From positions 49,608,841 to 49,672,840 of the forward strand of contig CM055095.1 of the NCBI GenBank assembly GCA_029204225.1: a DNA stretch of 64,000 bases, given 5' to 3'. A model generated the notes under the pieces. The model worked only from the letters and a program-made list of their open reading frames with translations, ran no database searches and was not told where the DNA came from. Shown piece after piece: positions 1 to 10,221 of this stretch. How positions within the stretch are numbered: the stretch's first letter is position 1; every line of letters begins with the position of its first letter. The translations under genes were made by a program, and so were the position numbers. This stretch comes from Diphasiastrum complanatum (lineage: Eukaryota > Streptophyta > Lycopodiopsida > Lycopodiales > Lycopodiaceae).

Positions 1-918
1 TTTTGCTATAATTTATGAGTTCAACATATAATGTTTGGCAATGAGTTGTAAATGCATCCCATGCAATGCTTGCCAATATGATGTCACTGATGTGAGCAAT
101 GACGTGGTCATTCACTAACAAATTTATCAAGGATAGTGCCGTATGTGCCCTCTTATCGAATGACTACATTTTTGTTGAAGTGGTCATTGGCCTTGGCTCC
201 ATCCCTATAAAAATGTCTCAAGTCTTCATGACAACCTAAAATTGCTCTATGAATGTCTTTGAGTACAATGAAAAGCTCCAATTTGTAGTTTGACCAAAGA
301 AGTTTCAGTCCCTTCTGTCACCAAATTTGGCGTAGTACGTTCAAATCGCCTCTGAACTGCCCAAACACTATAATGTGGCATCACCAACTTCCTTGGCTTT
401 ATAACGGTATAGAAATACCTCCAATCCACTTTCTCTTCATGTTAGACTTGGGTGCCCATGATCAAAGCTTTATAACAAGCAAAATGCTTTTGTATTTTGA
501 GAGATAAGCTCTTTTATGTGCTTAAAACCTAGGCTAGGTCGATTTTATTGTCCTATCTCAAAATTCTTGAAGATTGAATTGCACACTAATATCTACTGTG
601 ATCATGTAGTGGCCATAATGATCTTCCAACTCCACTTGTTGAGTGACAGCGAGTCTTGAATCGTTCAATTCCATCAAGAATTGACAAAGAACTAAATGCC
701 AAACACTTTGAAATTGCAATTTTCAAATAATTGAAGTTCCTATTTCGATTCTTTCAACCAATGTCCTATGACCAAAACCAAAGGACCTTGTTGTTAACAA
801 TCACCTCAGACCAAGTTTGCAACCTATACAATGTCCTACCGCCATTGAGATCCCATGCTTTCTTTAATGGATACTACCTCCAAGCGCTATTATCGTACAT
901 GTTCTCTAATGGCCTATA
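1..918. other. No gene recognised; probable retroelement leader
   Basis: I see no coding region with recognisable motifs here; the short open frames on both strands have no conserved residues that I know. The stretch lies inside (3' of) a primer-binding-like site on the minus strand at 919-930, so it may be the untranslated leader of a decayed copia-type element. That is inference only. Confidence 0.35.
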
Positions 919-930
919 GCTCTAATACCA
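919..930 (-). other. tRNA-Met-type primer binding site of a decayed LTR element
   Basis: On the minus strand the 12 bases read TGGTATTAGAGC, one base different from the TGGTATCAGAGC primer site common in plant copia elements. An LTR would be expected to its right (above 931), but I cannot define its ends and no partner LTR is visible. Confidence 0.35.
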
Positions 931-1177
931 AGTTCACAAATCTATATAATAAGAAGAGTAATCACAAAGAACCATAACAACAGAAGTAATCCAAGAGAGA
1001 TAAGCCACAAAAGAAAGAGAAAAAAACGTGTTCATAGATTCAGTGAATCTGTGAACATTCATCAATACATGCAAAGATTTGGGGTCTAAAATGTGTAGAT
1101 ATATTTTCATAAATCCTAATGTAAAATAATATTGAATGTATTCCTACACTACAAAACGTGCATCTACAACAAAAGAT

Positions 1178-1264
1178 ACCTTCCAGAATGTATCCTTCGG
1201 GCTGGATCATGTATACATACTCTTGTATAACTCCATTCAGATAAGTTGTTTGTAAATCAACGTC
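1178..1264 (-). pseudogene. Ty1/copia reverse transcriptase fragment
   Basis: A 29-residue stretch reads like the copia RT segment with consensus D-V-x-T-A-F-L-N-G ... V-Y-M-x-Q-P-E-G-F; visible pieces are DVDLQTTYLNG and VYMIQPEGY. Both ends are lost: upstream the frame runs into a GACGTC-rich repeat, downstream into unrelated sequence. It is a short relic of an element on the minus strand, without the YxDD catalytic box. Confidence 0.7.
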
Positions 1265-1595
1265 TTTAGACATCGGATTGTGACGTCCACTTTGGACATC
1301 GCAATCCGACGTCCACGTCAGACATCGCAATGCGACGTCCACGTCGGATTCATCCTCGTCAACCGGGAAGTGTGACTCTGGATTCCGACAACTTATGTAT
1401 GTTGGATTGTGACGTGTTTTAAGGACGTCAAATTCCGATGACCTTTTAGCAACATGTTTTAAGGACGTCGGTTTCCGACGACCTTATAGCGATGTGTTTT
1501 TCCGACGTCCGCGACGAATTAAAAAAAATTAAACTCGCGATTCACGTCAAAAAACACGTCGCAAATCACGGTGGGTGTTGTTGTGTTGTACCTAT
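1265..1595. repeat. GACGTC/CGTCGG-rich subrepeat region
   Basis: Short variants of GACGTC, CCGACGTC and GACATCGCAATCCGAC recur in both orientations, more than ten times in about 330 bases, in otherwise AT-rich DNA. Arrays like this are known from the subterminal regions of plant CACTA and some other DNA transposons. No convincing CACTA terminus with a partner was found, so the element type is unassigned. Confidence 0.45.
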
Positions 1596-1827
1596 GAAAA
1601 GGAGCTTTTTGCTATTATTCATTAGGGCCCTTTTTGGACTCAAGAAAGGCCTCTTCCTTGCCTAAACGTGTTTGTTAATTAGGATTAATTTACTCATTAA
1701 TTGTCCTACGTGGCAGTTCACCCAGAGTTTGTCAAGGGTTAACTTATATTCTAATAGGTTTTACATAGACCTAGTATAATATAGCAAGGACAACTAATTT
1801 CAATGTAGCCTCAAATTTAAATCCAAT

Positions 1828-2371
1828 TCAAACCCTTCAAAAATCTTTTTTATTACTTAAGATTGAGTGAAAATGGGGCCCGATATTTGTTTGGGCACCC
1901 ATTTTGAAAAAACAATTTGAAAAAAAAAATGGGGAGGGGGCCCAGAGTACATACATCCCCCCTCCCATGTACAATAGTATATTACCCCCTTGTACATAGT
2001 ATAATATCCCCCCCCCCCCCCCCCCACGGTACTACACCTGGCTGCCCCCTGCTCCTTGTTCAGGTCCTCACCCTCCAACCCTCTGGGCCTAATCGGGGTG
2101 CACACAACCCGGAGCGCCACCCGAAACCACCCCCCCTCCCCTGATTTCCAAGACATATGGTGGGGGGGGGGGGGGGGGGGGGGGGGGGGTAATATACTAT
2201 GTACAAGGGGGTAATATACTATTGTACAAGGGAGGGGGTAGGGATGTACTCCTAGCCCCCTCCCCCCATTTTTTTTTTTCAAAGTGTTTTTTCAAAATGG
2301 GGGCTCAAACAAATATTGGACCCCATTTTCATTCAATCTTAAGTAATAAAAAGGATTATTGAAGGGATTGA
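1828..2371. mobile_element. Foldback/MITE with ~190-bp inverted repeats and C/G homopolymer core
   Basis: The left arm (1828 to about 2027) is repeated in reverse complement on the right (about 2161 to 2371). The order is the same: CAAACCCTTCAA-like end, TATTACTTAAGATTG, an AATGGGG block, a GTACAATAGTATATTAC block, then a homopolymer. Left and right cores are a C run (about 2009-2026) and a G run (about 2161-2189), themselves complementary. The central 130 bp is GC-rich and non-coding. No target duplication could be fixed because the outermost repeat fades gradually. A non-autonomous foldback element is the best reading; the family is unknown. Confidence 0.75.
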
Positions 2372-2664
2372 AGAAATATATATTATTTTTCTTTATAATT
2401 TAAATTTTAGCCTTGTCATATCATCATTACTATGGATTGAGGAAGTAGAGTTAGAGGAGGGTTAGTGGGTGGGTTAGAATTTGAAGATGCAATTTACACC
2501 ATTGGATGTGCCTTGTCATATGGACCATTCCATCTCAATTGTCACTCTCTTATTGGTACACATGTCGTCATTTCACTAATTATAATTAGTGAAGAGGCCC
2601 TTTTTGAGTCCAAAAAGGGCCCTAATGCATGCAACTTTGGTGACGTTATTTGTATGAAGCCAAA

Positions 2665-3165
2665 TTTGATGTTTTGACTGATCATCAAACACTCTTTTAT
2701 TTATTTGATGAGATGGGATGAGCTAATGCATGTATTCGACTTCTCAATACGGTATCGTAAAGGAAGTCAAAGCACTCTAGCGGATGCTTTGAGTCAGTTA
2801 AATTAGTTGAGTTTACTAACATACAACCGGGATTGTTTCAATCTCTCCAAGGACTTTTTGAGTCCAATCCATTCTTTGGAAAGTATTGGAAACAAGTACT
2901 TTCTGAGGTCAATTCGAGTATTCCTCGAATCAGGGAAAGATTGAAATGGATTTTGCTACACAAAATGATCTTGTTTTGTAAGGGAAAAGTATGTGTATAG
3001 GAGGATGACACAATTAAGCCCAAATCTTGCATGAGTGTCATGATAGTCCATGCGCAAAGACATCCAGGTATACAAAGAACACTTGACTTAGTTAGGCAAC
3101 ACTTTTGGTGGTCTAAGATGAAAAGTCAAGTAGAGGCTTATGTACTTAAATCTGAACTTTCTTGT
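2665..3165 (+). pseudogene. Ty3/gypsy RNase H to integrase fragment
   Basis: Conceptual translation shows the RNase H signature LTDHQTL followed about 30 codons later by RYRKGSQSTLADALSQ, the usual RNase H C-terminus (Y-x-G-x-x-N-x-x-A-D-A-L-S-R). About 75 codons on comes the integrase zinc-binding core, HAQRHPGIQRTLDLVRQHFWW, matching the H2C2 pattern H-x-G-H/P-x-G-x-x-K/R-T-L ... F-W-W-P. Stops and frameshifts break it in several places. The rest of pol is absent, so this is an old fragment of a chromovirus-like polyprotein. Confidence 0.75.
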
Positions 3166-3268
3166 TTATGGGATTTTAGTAGCAGTCAACAGTTGTTGTG
3201 ACAGTGGATGCACTCTATCTTTCAATTGAGCCAACACTTATCAACAGTGTGGCCTTCTCGTGTGCATC

Positions 3269-4040
3269 TCATGCAGGTCTTCTTCTCACCATTCTGATGT
3301 CTCGATTTATTTCTGCCCTTCCATTTGCCTTCTTCGGCTCTCTCTGACTGCTGCTTTCGATCTTGCCTTTGGTCTGACTCTCTCTTAGGCTTGAAATTCT
3401 TCTTTTGCTTCTCTTTGTTGTTGTAGAGAGCTTGATCAAAGTTATCCTTGTCATCAAGTGTTCATGGGCTTCCACCTCTTCTCTGATCTCGATTACATCC
3501 TTCTCAAGAGTCATTTGTGGACTCTTAGCAAGCAATGTTTGGGTCGTCTAAAATGATCTTGGTAGAGTGCATAGCATGTATGTGAGATGTTTTTCTACTG
3601 GGACGACATTCTCTGTTCCGGAGTTGTGTAGTGAAAGAAACAGGTCCTTCATTCTTCTGATGAAGGAGGTGAGGTCTTTATCATCCCATCTCAGATTGGT
3701 CAGCTGATCTTCAAGAAGCATAATTTGGATTTGTGACTTCTTTTGAAATCTGGTCAGCAAAGTATCCCACATTTCTCTTGCATTGGAGTGTGGCTAGATC
3801 AAGCGTTAAGCTGTCTTCGATGGAGGAAGATAGGACGGCTACTGCCTTGTCGTTTCTTTCTCTCCATTCCTGTAGCTCTTTTCCAGTGGTTCTGGGCATC
3901 TCTTTTGTACCATCAACCCAGGGCCATAGACCTTTTCCTTTTAGTACGAGAGAAGTCTTCACCTTCCACGCTAGGAAGTTTAATCCCAAGGAGTCAAGGA
4001 TTGTGCAGATCTTTGATTGAATGCTGGTAATGGATGCCAA
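3269..4040 (-). pseudogene. Ty1/copia gag (UBN2-type) pseudogene
   Basis: Three overlapping frames read in order as a copia gag. An N-terminal start (MASITSIQSK...) is followed by LNFLAWKVKTSLVLKGKGLW, where a YxxWKxxMxxxLxxxxLW pattern is typical of this gag family. The middle part (MWDTLLTRFQKKSQ ... LTNLRWDDKDLTSFIRRMKDL) matches the UBN2 core W-x-x-L ... L-x-x-L-K-M-x-x-x-x-S-x-x-x-F. The tail is Lys/Arg/Ser-rich. At least one frameshift (near 3711-3772) and one stop (near 3536) break it. The primer site at 4061-4072 directly upstream in the same orientation supports the call; no zinc knuckle or protease remains. Confidence 0.75.
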
Positions 4041-4060
4041 AGCCTAAAGGAATCAATCGG

Positions 4061-4560
4061 GCTCTAATGCCACTGAAGGGATCTTCTTGAGTGAACCGGA
4101 GACGAAGGCCAGATAGAGTCGACTTGGCAGGAGTAGCTATTGCTACTGACTACAGTCTAATTCTCTTCCAAGCCCCAGATCGTTTGTGAGGATCCGTTGT
4201 AAAATTAAACTTGTAAACAACAGATAATGTTGAGTAAGGCAACAACAGAAAGTTATCTACTGCTAGCATGCATTCCAATATTGCAAATCATACACATTAC
4301 AGAACAGAGCATTGCAAAAATCGCTTCTATTATCAAAACTGAATTTTTACAATATTTTCTTGAGCGATGTCTGTTTCCCAGATCAGTGCGTTGGTGCAAG
4401 AGAGATGTTCTCTCTCACGAATAATATGACTAGCTACTGCTAATCTGTAAACTCACTCTCGAGCTATCTTTAACTTTTGTAGTTCTGTATGTGTGACAGT
4501 ATCAGTCTGTATCTATGTCTCCTGTTTATTGTATCTTTCGTTGATTTTTTTATGTGATCA
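4061..4560 (-). repeat. Primer site and adjoining 5' LTR remnant of the copia gag pseudogene
   Basis: On the minus strand, bases 4072-4061 read TGGCATTAGAGC, a primer site just upstream of the gag start. It is preceded by TTCA (4077-4074), a plausible LTR 3' end. The LTR should extend to the right, but its outer TG end and a second LTR are not visible, so the right limit is approximate. Confidence 0.45.
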
Positions 4561-4649
4561 ATCTAGGAAATTGATTAAGTTAAAAGATCTAATAAAAAAA
4601 TGCATTAGGCTTAATCAAAATTGATTCTAGTTTCTTGTCACTAACGAGA

Positions 4650-5774
4650 CAATTATCTCCAAACGCAAGTGCCAGACCAACCTATTTCACCAGAGGAGGT
4701 CAGATACCTGTTCAGAAAGGTCGAGAGATATCACACCTCATTGGCCGAATTGACAAATTCAAATGGACGGCATTGTTGAGTTGGCAAAGGCAAAGTTCAT
4801 CATCAAAAAATATGAAAAAGCCGCTACTCAAGTACTAGAGACCACCCCTTAGATTCAAGTACCATTGATGTCTCAATTTTTTGCCATTGCACCAAGATCA
4901 GGGTCAAGAGGATACTGGAATGGATCAAGAGGCAGAAGTCGAAGACGTCACACCAATGTAGGATACCGAAGTTGGCCCATCTACATCAACGACAAGGCCC
5001 TTATTCTAGAAACTAATCACCATCGAGGAACAGATCCAGACATTTTTACATCAGCACCCCCATGAGTCCTCGAGGGGTGGATGGGAGATCAAATTTAAAA
5101 TTTCAAAGGTCAAAGTTGGCAAGGAATTGGATAAGCTACTCGTATTGGGTGAGCAACCACCATGGCACATGATAGTATTTGAGAAGACTCCAGACTCAAT
5201 AAGGAGTTATGTAACGAGCCCTCGCAAGCTCAAGGTGGATCCATACTACATTTTGATGCTGCAAAGGAGTAAATGAAAAGATTTGGGTGTGCCAATGGAC
5301 AAAGTCAATATCCATACTCCAAATTGGCCCATAATCTATCATATCTACAATTGGTCGATTGTAGTGGACTTCAATAGAGCCCTGCAGGCCTATGGATACG
5401 ACTACAAGATATCACAAGATCCGACCATTAGGCAATAAGCTATTTTTACAAGCGACTTGATCAAGTTGGCATCAGTTTTCACCAGATGGGATGATTGCTT
5501 ACCCACTTTGGCTTTCGATTCGAATGTTCCCACGGCGTCCGACAAGGTCCAAAATCAGTTGCCTATAGCCAGATTGTATTATCGAGCCACGATGTTGGGT
5601 GGATTTTGGGAGTCTAGATTTAAAACATGGATGACATCCAATTGGATTGCCGACACAAATAAGTGCTTTCTTCCGCACAAGTCTGATTTCAATACAAAGC
5701 ACCTAGAGTTCATGGAAAAGGTTCAATGTCATCTAATAAAAGTTCAAAGAGAGGCCAACCAGAGCACGAAATAA
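4650..5774 (+). pseudogene. ORF-X copy B: gypsy-associated 3' ORF, C-terminal part, broken
   Basis: This is a diverged copy of the last third of the reading frame at 34298-37203. The C-terminal domain (about 5090-5774) shares blocks such as IRSYVTSPRKLKVDPYY, IHTPNWPII, WDDCLPTLAFD, LGGFWESRF, CFLPHKSDFNT and LEFMEKVQ. Two in-frame stops (near 5274 and 5440) interrupt it, and the coiled-coil part before it (4650-5060) is frameshifted. It stops 34 bp before a polypurine tract and LTR, as in copy A. No enzyme motif is recognised; the domain is rich in Trp, Pro and aromatic residues. It belongs to a retroelement, not to the host gene set. Confidence 0.7.
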
Positions 5775-5808
5775 ATAATCTTGCGAGATGTCGTGGGACC
5801 GCCACCAG

Positions 5809-5824
5809 TTTTGGTGGGGGATAT
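5809..5824 (+). other. Polypurine tract
   Basis: TTTTGGTGGGGGATAT lies directly before an LTR starting TGTTGGAGG. The same tract and LTR start occur at 37238-37254 after ORF-X copy A, which confirms the boundary. Confidence 0.75.
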
Positions 5825-6465
5825 TGTTGGAGGGTATGCAGATCCCAAGGCAATCCTAGCCCTAGTTAATAAGCGAGAGGGATTTGGCACCCTGTGTATG
5901 TAAGTCCCACCTGATGATCACATAGTTATTTGATTGGTTACAAGTCAATAAAAGAATTTTAGGCTTTTTTGTGGGACTTTTAATGTCATAGGGCCTAAAA
6001 GTCAAGTTAGTGAATAAAAGGGGTTCCCACCAATTTTCAAGTTGGTTCCTTCCATAATTCAAATTTAAATAGTTGGGGAGGTAGAAATTGGTCGATAGGA
6101 TTAAAATCCACTATATATAGTGGTAATTTTGAATCATTTGTACATGTTCTCATCATTTCAATACAAGCAGGTTGGCTTTCTTATGAAATGGATATGGAAT
6201 GTCCTTGCATGTCATCTCTCCTCCTCTAACTCTCATGCTTTCTTTGTGTTTTCTATTTGTCGGATTTGAAGCTTATTGGGATTGATCATTCTTATGCTTT
6301 TTGTGAGAGAGAAAGGGAGAGAAAGAGGAGTGAGTTTCTATCATTGTGGATTAGGGTTAATGGATGTAGTATTAATGCTTAGTGTTAATGGATCTTAGTG
6401 TTAGATGTGAATCACTTGCACATGATGGATTATAAATAATGCTATCGCTCTCATGGGAACGAACC
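5825..6465 (+). repeat. LTR of the ORF-X/gypsy family
   Basis: The LTR starts TGTTGGAGG after the polypurine tract. The first ~85 bp match 37254-37335, and from about 5900 it matches the reverse complement of 27100-27705, including a GAGAGAGAAAGGGAGAG stretch and a TTAGGGTTAATGGATG stretch. It holds a TATA box (6111-6120). The 3' end is not fixed by a clear CA or primer site; similarity to the second copy fades near 6465. The same LTR has ORF-X on its left and gag on its right. Confidence 0.65.
6111..6120 (+). promoter_or_regulatory. Putative LTR TATA box
   Basis: CTATATATAG sits about 290 bp into the LTR. The related LTR at 27100-27705 has a CTATAAAAAG box at the equivalent place, so the position is conserved between copies. 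Confidence 0.5.
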
Positions 6466-6582
6466 TCCGCATGACAACTAGCTTCATCTCCTTGATGCTC
6501 CTTGATGCTTGTGTGCTTGGATCTAGGACTGAGGGTATGATAGGAAATGCCCACTACAATCTCATTCTAATGGGTCTATTCC

Positions 6583-7815
6583 CTATTGAACCATTGCAAG
6601 CAGTAAGAAGAACTCCTAGACTAGAGATTTCCAAATCCGATGGATCTTCTGATCCGATCAGATTCCTACAAATTTTTGGAGAAGCTTGTGAGATTTATGG
6701 GAAAACCACACCAAGAGATAAACTTAAATTATTCTCCATGCCACTATTTGGAGCTGCACAAAAGTGGTTATTTAACAAAGCCGCAGAAGAAGCGGTAGAA
6801 GAATGCAATGATTGGGAGGCAGTGAAAACTATTTTGATCATGAGATTTAAACCGTGAAAACTTTTGGATGACCCATTCCTTTTGATTAGCAAAATCAAAA
6901 TGGGAAAAAGAAAACATGTTCGAGACTACATTGAAAGAATTAAACATCATCATTTTGAATGTCATCCAGACCTAAAAACTGACCATGCAATGATTATGTG
7001 GTTTCTAACGGGTGTTCCTAAGAAGATACGAAGGGAATTAAAAGAGTAGATCAATAAGAATCATTAATGAAGCAATGGATGAGAATGTTTGAGAAGAATA
7101 TGAAGGACCATATGTTGAATCTACGTCCAGTACTGGGCCATACATCGTCTACTTAGGGCTTCAGCTGCAACACAAGTATTGATGGACCAAATCAAGAACA
7201 TGACTAAACAACATCAACAGTAGATGGAGCATATGACGACACAACTTGATCAAAAGATGAAGCTATTTCAAAATTCTCCTGTAGCTTCTACGAATTTGAC
7301 TACTATTGAAATTGAATTATCGTCGCCAATTGAGACTTGGATAAATCCAACAAAACCTTATTATGGTCCTACTATGAACGAGTCCTATGTAGCAACGTTC
7401 GACAATGGATTCAGGAGGCACATCAGGAGGAGGCAGTGGTAGCAACCAACGAGAGATTCAAGGTTTCTAATAATCATAAACAAATGCTACAGCCATCAAA
7501 TGTCAATATGTCACTCCATGAAAGAGAAGAACCATTTTTCGTGACTGAACAAGAAAAGCCCAGCACAAAATGCTAGCAAATATGCTATCAAGTTGAATGG
7601 ACATCTCTTTGGGAGAATTCCTACAACTGGCACCTCAGGTCAAAGAGACCTTGGCCAAATGGATGAGGAAACAAATGATCCATCTACAAATGAACCAATA
7701 TATTGTGCTGCATATGAGGGATTTGCCCATGTGTTGAATATGGGAGAAATGAGCAATATAATATTACTCTTCTCACTAAACATAAATTGTTCGAAAAGAA
7801 GCTACGGGAATTGAT
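6583..7815 (+). pseudogene. Ty3/gypsy gag pseudogene, followed by decayed gag/protease region
   Basis: The frame reads as a retrotransposon gag of the same family as the minus-strand gag at 31327-31926. Shared blocks include a DPIRFLQI block, an EACEIYG block, DKLKLF, a W-x-x-V-K-x-I-L-I-x-R-F-K-P block, DDPFLL, KIKMGKR, and MIMWFLTGVPKKIRREL. A TGA at 6856-6858 interrupts the frame just after RFKP, and the reading continues from 6864 to about 7048. From 7050 to 7815 the sequence is heavily frameshifted with no clear motif. This gag would pack RNA in a virus-like particle; this copy cannot make a full protein. Confidence 0.8.
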
Positions 7816-9040
7816 AAAAAGGATTACCAATCCAAGCCTCAACAAAAAATCTAGATACCATAAACTTCTCAAGGTTCCTCAAACCTGAAAGGAGAATATC
7901 TTAACCAATTTATTTTATTTTGCTTCCATTCATTTTTAGATCATATTTGTCTTCAAACTATTTGCTCATTATCCATGAACATAATAACCTAGAATTTCCT
8001 AGGGCTTAATGGCCCAGTTAACAATCCCTTTTCAGTGACTATATTTTGAATTTCTCCTCTAAAAATACATACTTTGCATTCAAGAAACCAGATTGAGTGG
8101 GATTTTTTTTTAAGGCTCTAGTTAAATTTGTTAGCCCGAACTGCAACTGTTCGCATACCCCCCCACCCTAACCCTTTTAACCAAAGCTTGATTTGTTCCT
8201 TCCTATACAGATCTTGAGGCACATCTAATATTATCATCAAGAAAAAATTATGCCTTCACCCTAACCTCCCTTAATGCGTACGCTCTTTACAACATCCTAA
8301 GAAGTAAATTATGGAAACTTATTGACCCTCCCAACATCTTTTCATTCGTTCTCTATTAAAACTTAGCATGTAGCTCAAAAAGATGATGGACCAAATCACA
8401 TCACTTTCGTAGGAAGATGTGCATGGGACACCATTGTCGACAAGTTCAATTTCAGTCACACCTTGGCCCTTTGCAACTCTCCTGAAACTCATACTTGGAA
8501 CAATGGTTGAAGAAGCTCTACTTCCATATATGTTATGTTAGATTGTGTCTTGTTTCCAACAAAGGTAACAAATCGAAAATGTCTTTGTACCCCATTATCT
8601 TCCCATTGCATACCAGGAACTTGTCTAAGATGTTTTGCAACTCCTTTTGTGTTGTCCAACAAACCAAACATAGTTCAATTAATTTGAGGATTAACTCCCC
8701 CAATTTATCAAACTAAAAAAAAAGAAATTCTATCCTTTTAGCTAGTGAAAGTTGCTTTACACAAAATCAACAAATTAAAAGTTTTCCTTAAAGATTGTGG
8801 AATATGAAAAACAACCTTGAAATCCATGACATCATACACTTTTGTTCGCAAGAGAGAAACAAGGAAATAAACTTTTGGAGTGTCCCTCGTTAGAAAGTCG
8901 ACAAGAGACATGTCTCCTAGAGAGACTTAGATCACTAGACCATATCGAATTTTTGGCTCTCCACAAAAGGGGCTCATTATAAACAAGCAAAAATTTTTTT
9001 GCAGATAAATAGTTTTATTATCCGTTTATGCTAAACAAAG

Positions 9041-9042
<2 letters not shown>
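7816..9042. other. Intergenic stretch, nothing recognised
   Basis: AT-rich sequence without conserved coding motifs, LTR ends or inverted repeats that I can see. Short open frames on both strands (for example around 8489-8716) lie antisense to each other and have no protein signature. Confidence 0.4.

Positions 9043-9116
<74 letters not shown>
9043..9116. repeat. (GA)n microsatellite
   Basis: About 37 uninterrupted GA units. The open frame through it is a Leu-Ser repeat artefact. Confidence 0.95.
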
Positions 9117-9118
<2 letters not shown>

Positions 9119-9889
9119 TTAATGTCTACCAAGTAAAAAAGGTACATAAGGCTAAAAGAGTACATTCCAACTATTATCCAACTTAGGGAGCCTGAAGTGG
9201 TGCAAACCCCCACAAATAGGCTCTCACCTTTGGCGATTCTCTCAAATGCCTATTTGCAATGAATGCCCTTCACATATATGCAGGTGATGAAAAGGACCAT
9301 GGTCCATGATAGAGGCAACAAGGTGGAGATTATTCTCACACCTTTGTAGATGGCGAGTGTCAATAGCTGTACGATTATGCTATCAAGTACTTTACCAGCA
9401 GCTTGATAAAATATGTTTTCTAGTTTGTTAAAAATGAAGTGCTTTGAGAAAGTGTTCTTGCATTCCTTTGCCATATGATGCACTTTATCAAAACTTGCAT
9501 GCATGTTTTGTTATATTGAATGTCAGCTTTTCCTTGCTGCCATGATCGAGGATGCACAACCAAACAGCCTTGCAAAGATCTCACACTATTTATTTGCAAA
9601 ATAATTGCACTCTTTTACTAATGGGTTACTTCATCATTAATTTCATAATAACACCTGCAAAGCTTACCATCCACAACTCTTTGCCACTTTGTGGGCTATT
9701 GATTCACTAATAACCCCATACATGGCTTCTTCTTTTTTGAAATCGATCTGATTAACTGTCTACATGAAAAGGTCAAAATTAATGCACGTAATTGAAGATC
9801 TAAATGGGAAGCATCAAAACTTTCCCTACCCTGTTTCAAATTCAAGATTACTTTGCCTTGATCAAATTCATCAGGACCAACAGCTCAAG
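9117..9889. other. Downstream flank of the epimerase gene, nothing recognised
   Basis: No coding motif or repeat boundary was seen. The stretch follows the likely 3' end of the minus-strand epimerase gene. Confidence 0.4.
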
Positions 9890-9895
9890 TTTATT
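9890..9895 (-). terminator. Candidate poly(A) signal of the epimerase gene
   Basis: AATAAA on the minus strand, 105 bases after the TGA stop at 10001-10003. Plant poly(A) signals are loose, so the position is plausible but unproven. Confidence 0.4.
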
Positions 9896-10000
9896 TTCCG
9901 TTTGGGAATAGAATTAGAATATATTTGTCTCTCAATGCAATGTATATACAAGATAGGATCAGAGAAACATTAGGATCAAGAGAAATGGATGGCTAAGGAG

Positions 10001-10221
10001 TCACTGATAGCCATCAGGATTCGCTCTTCTCCATTTCCAGGCGGTTGACAAGCTGTTCTTGAGATCTGTGTGTTTGGCACTCCAGTTAAGTTCTTGGTAT
10101 ATTTTAGATGGATCACTGTAAACCTCGGCATAATCCCCTGGTCTACGATCCAAGTAAGTAATATTGATGTTAGCACCTGTTGCAGCTTTGCATGCTTCTA
10201 CAAATTCTTTAACGGAAACCC
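10001..10221 (-). CDS. UXE: Epimerase coding exon 9 (residues 312-384 and stop)
   Basis: It encodes [30 protein letters not shown] and the terminal helix [14 protein letters not shown], ending at TGA (10003-10001). Acceptor AG 10223-10222. Confidence 0.92.

Noticed and set aside
1147-1156. CACTACAAAA, like a CACTA transposon end
   Set aside because: No matching reverse-complement end nearby, and the motif lies next to a copia RT scrap; a 10-base match can arise by chance in AT-rich DNA.
1857-2282. 141-codon Pro/Gly-rich frame
   Set aside because: It crosses the C/G homopolymers of a foldback element; both strands are open because of base composition.
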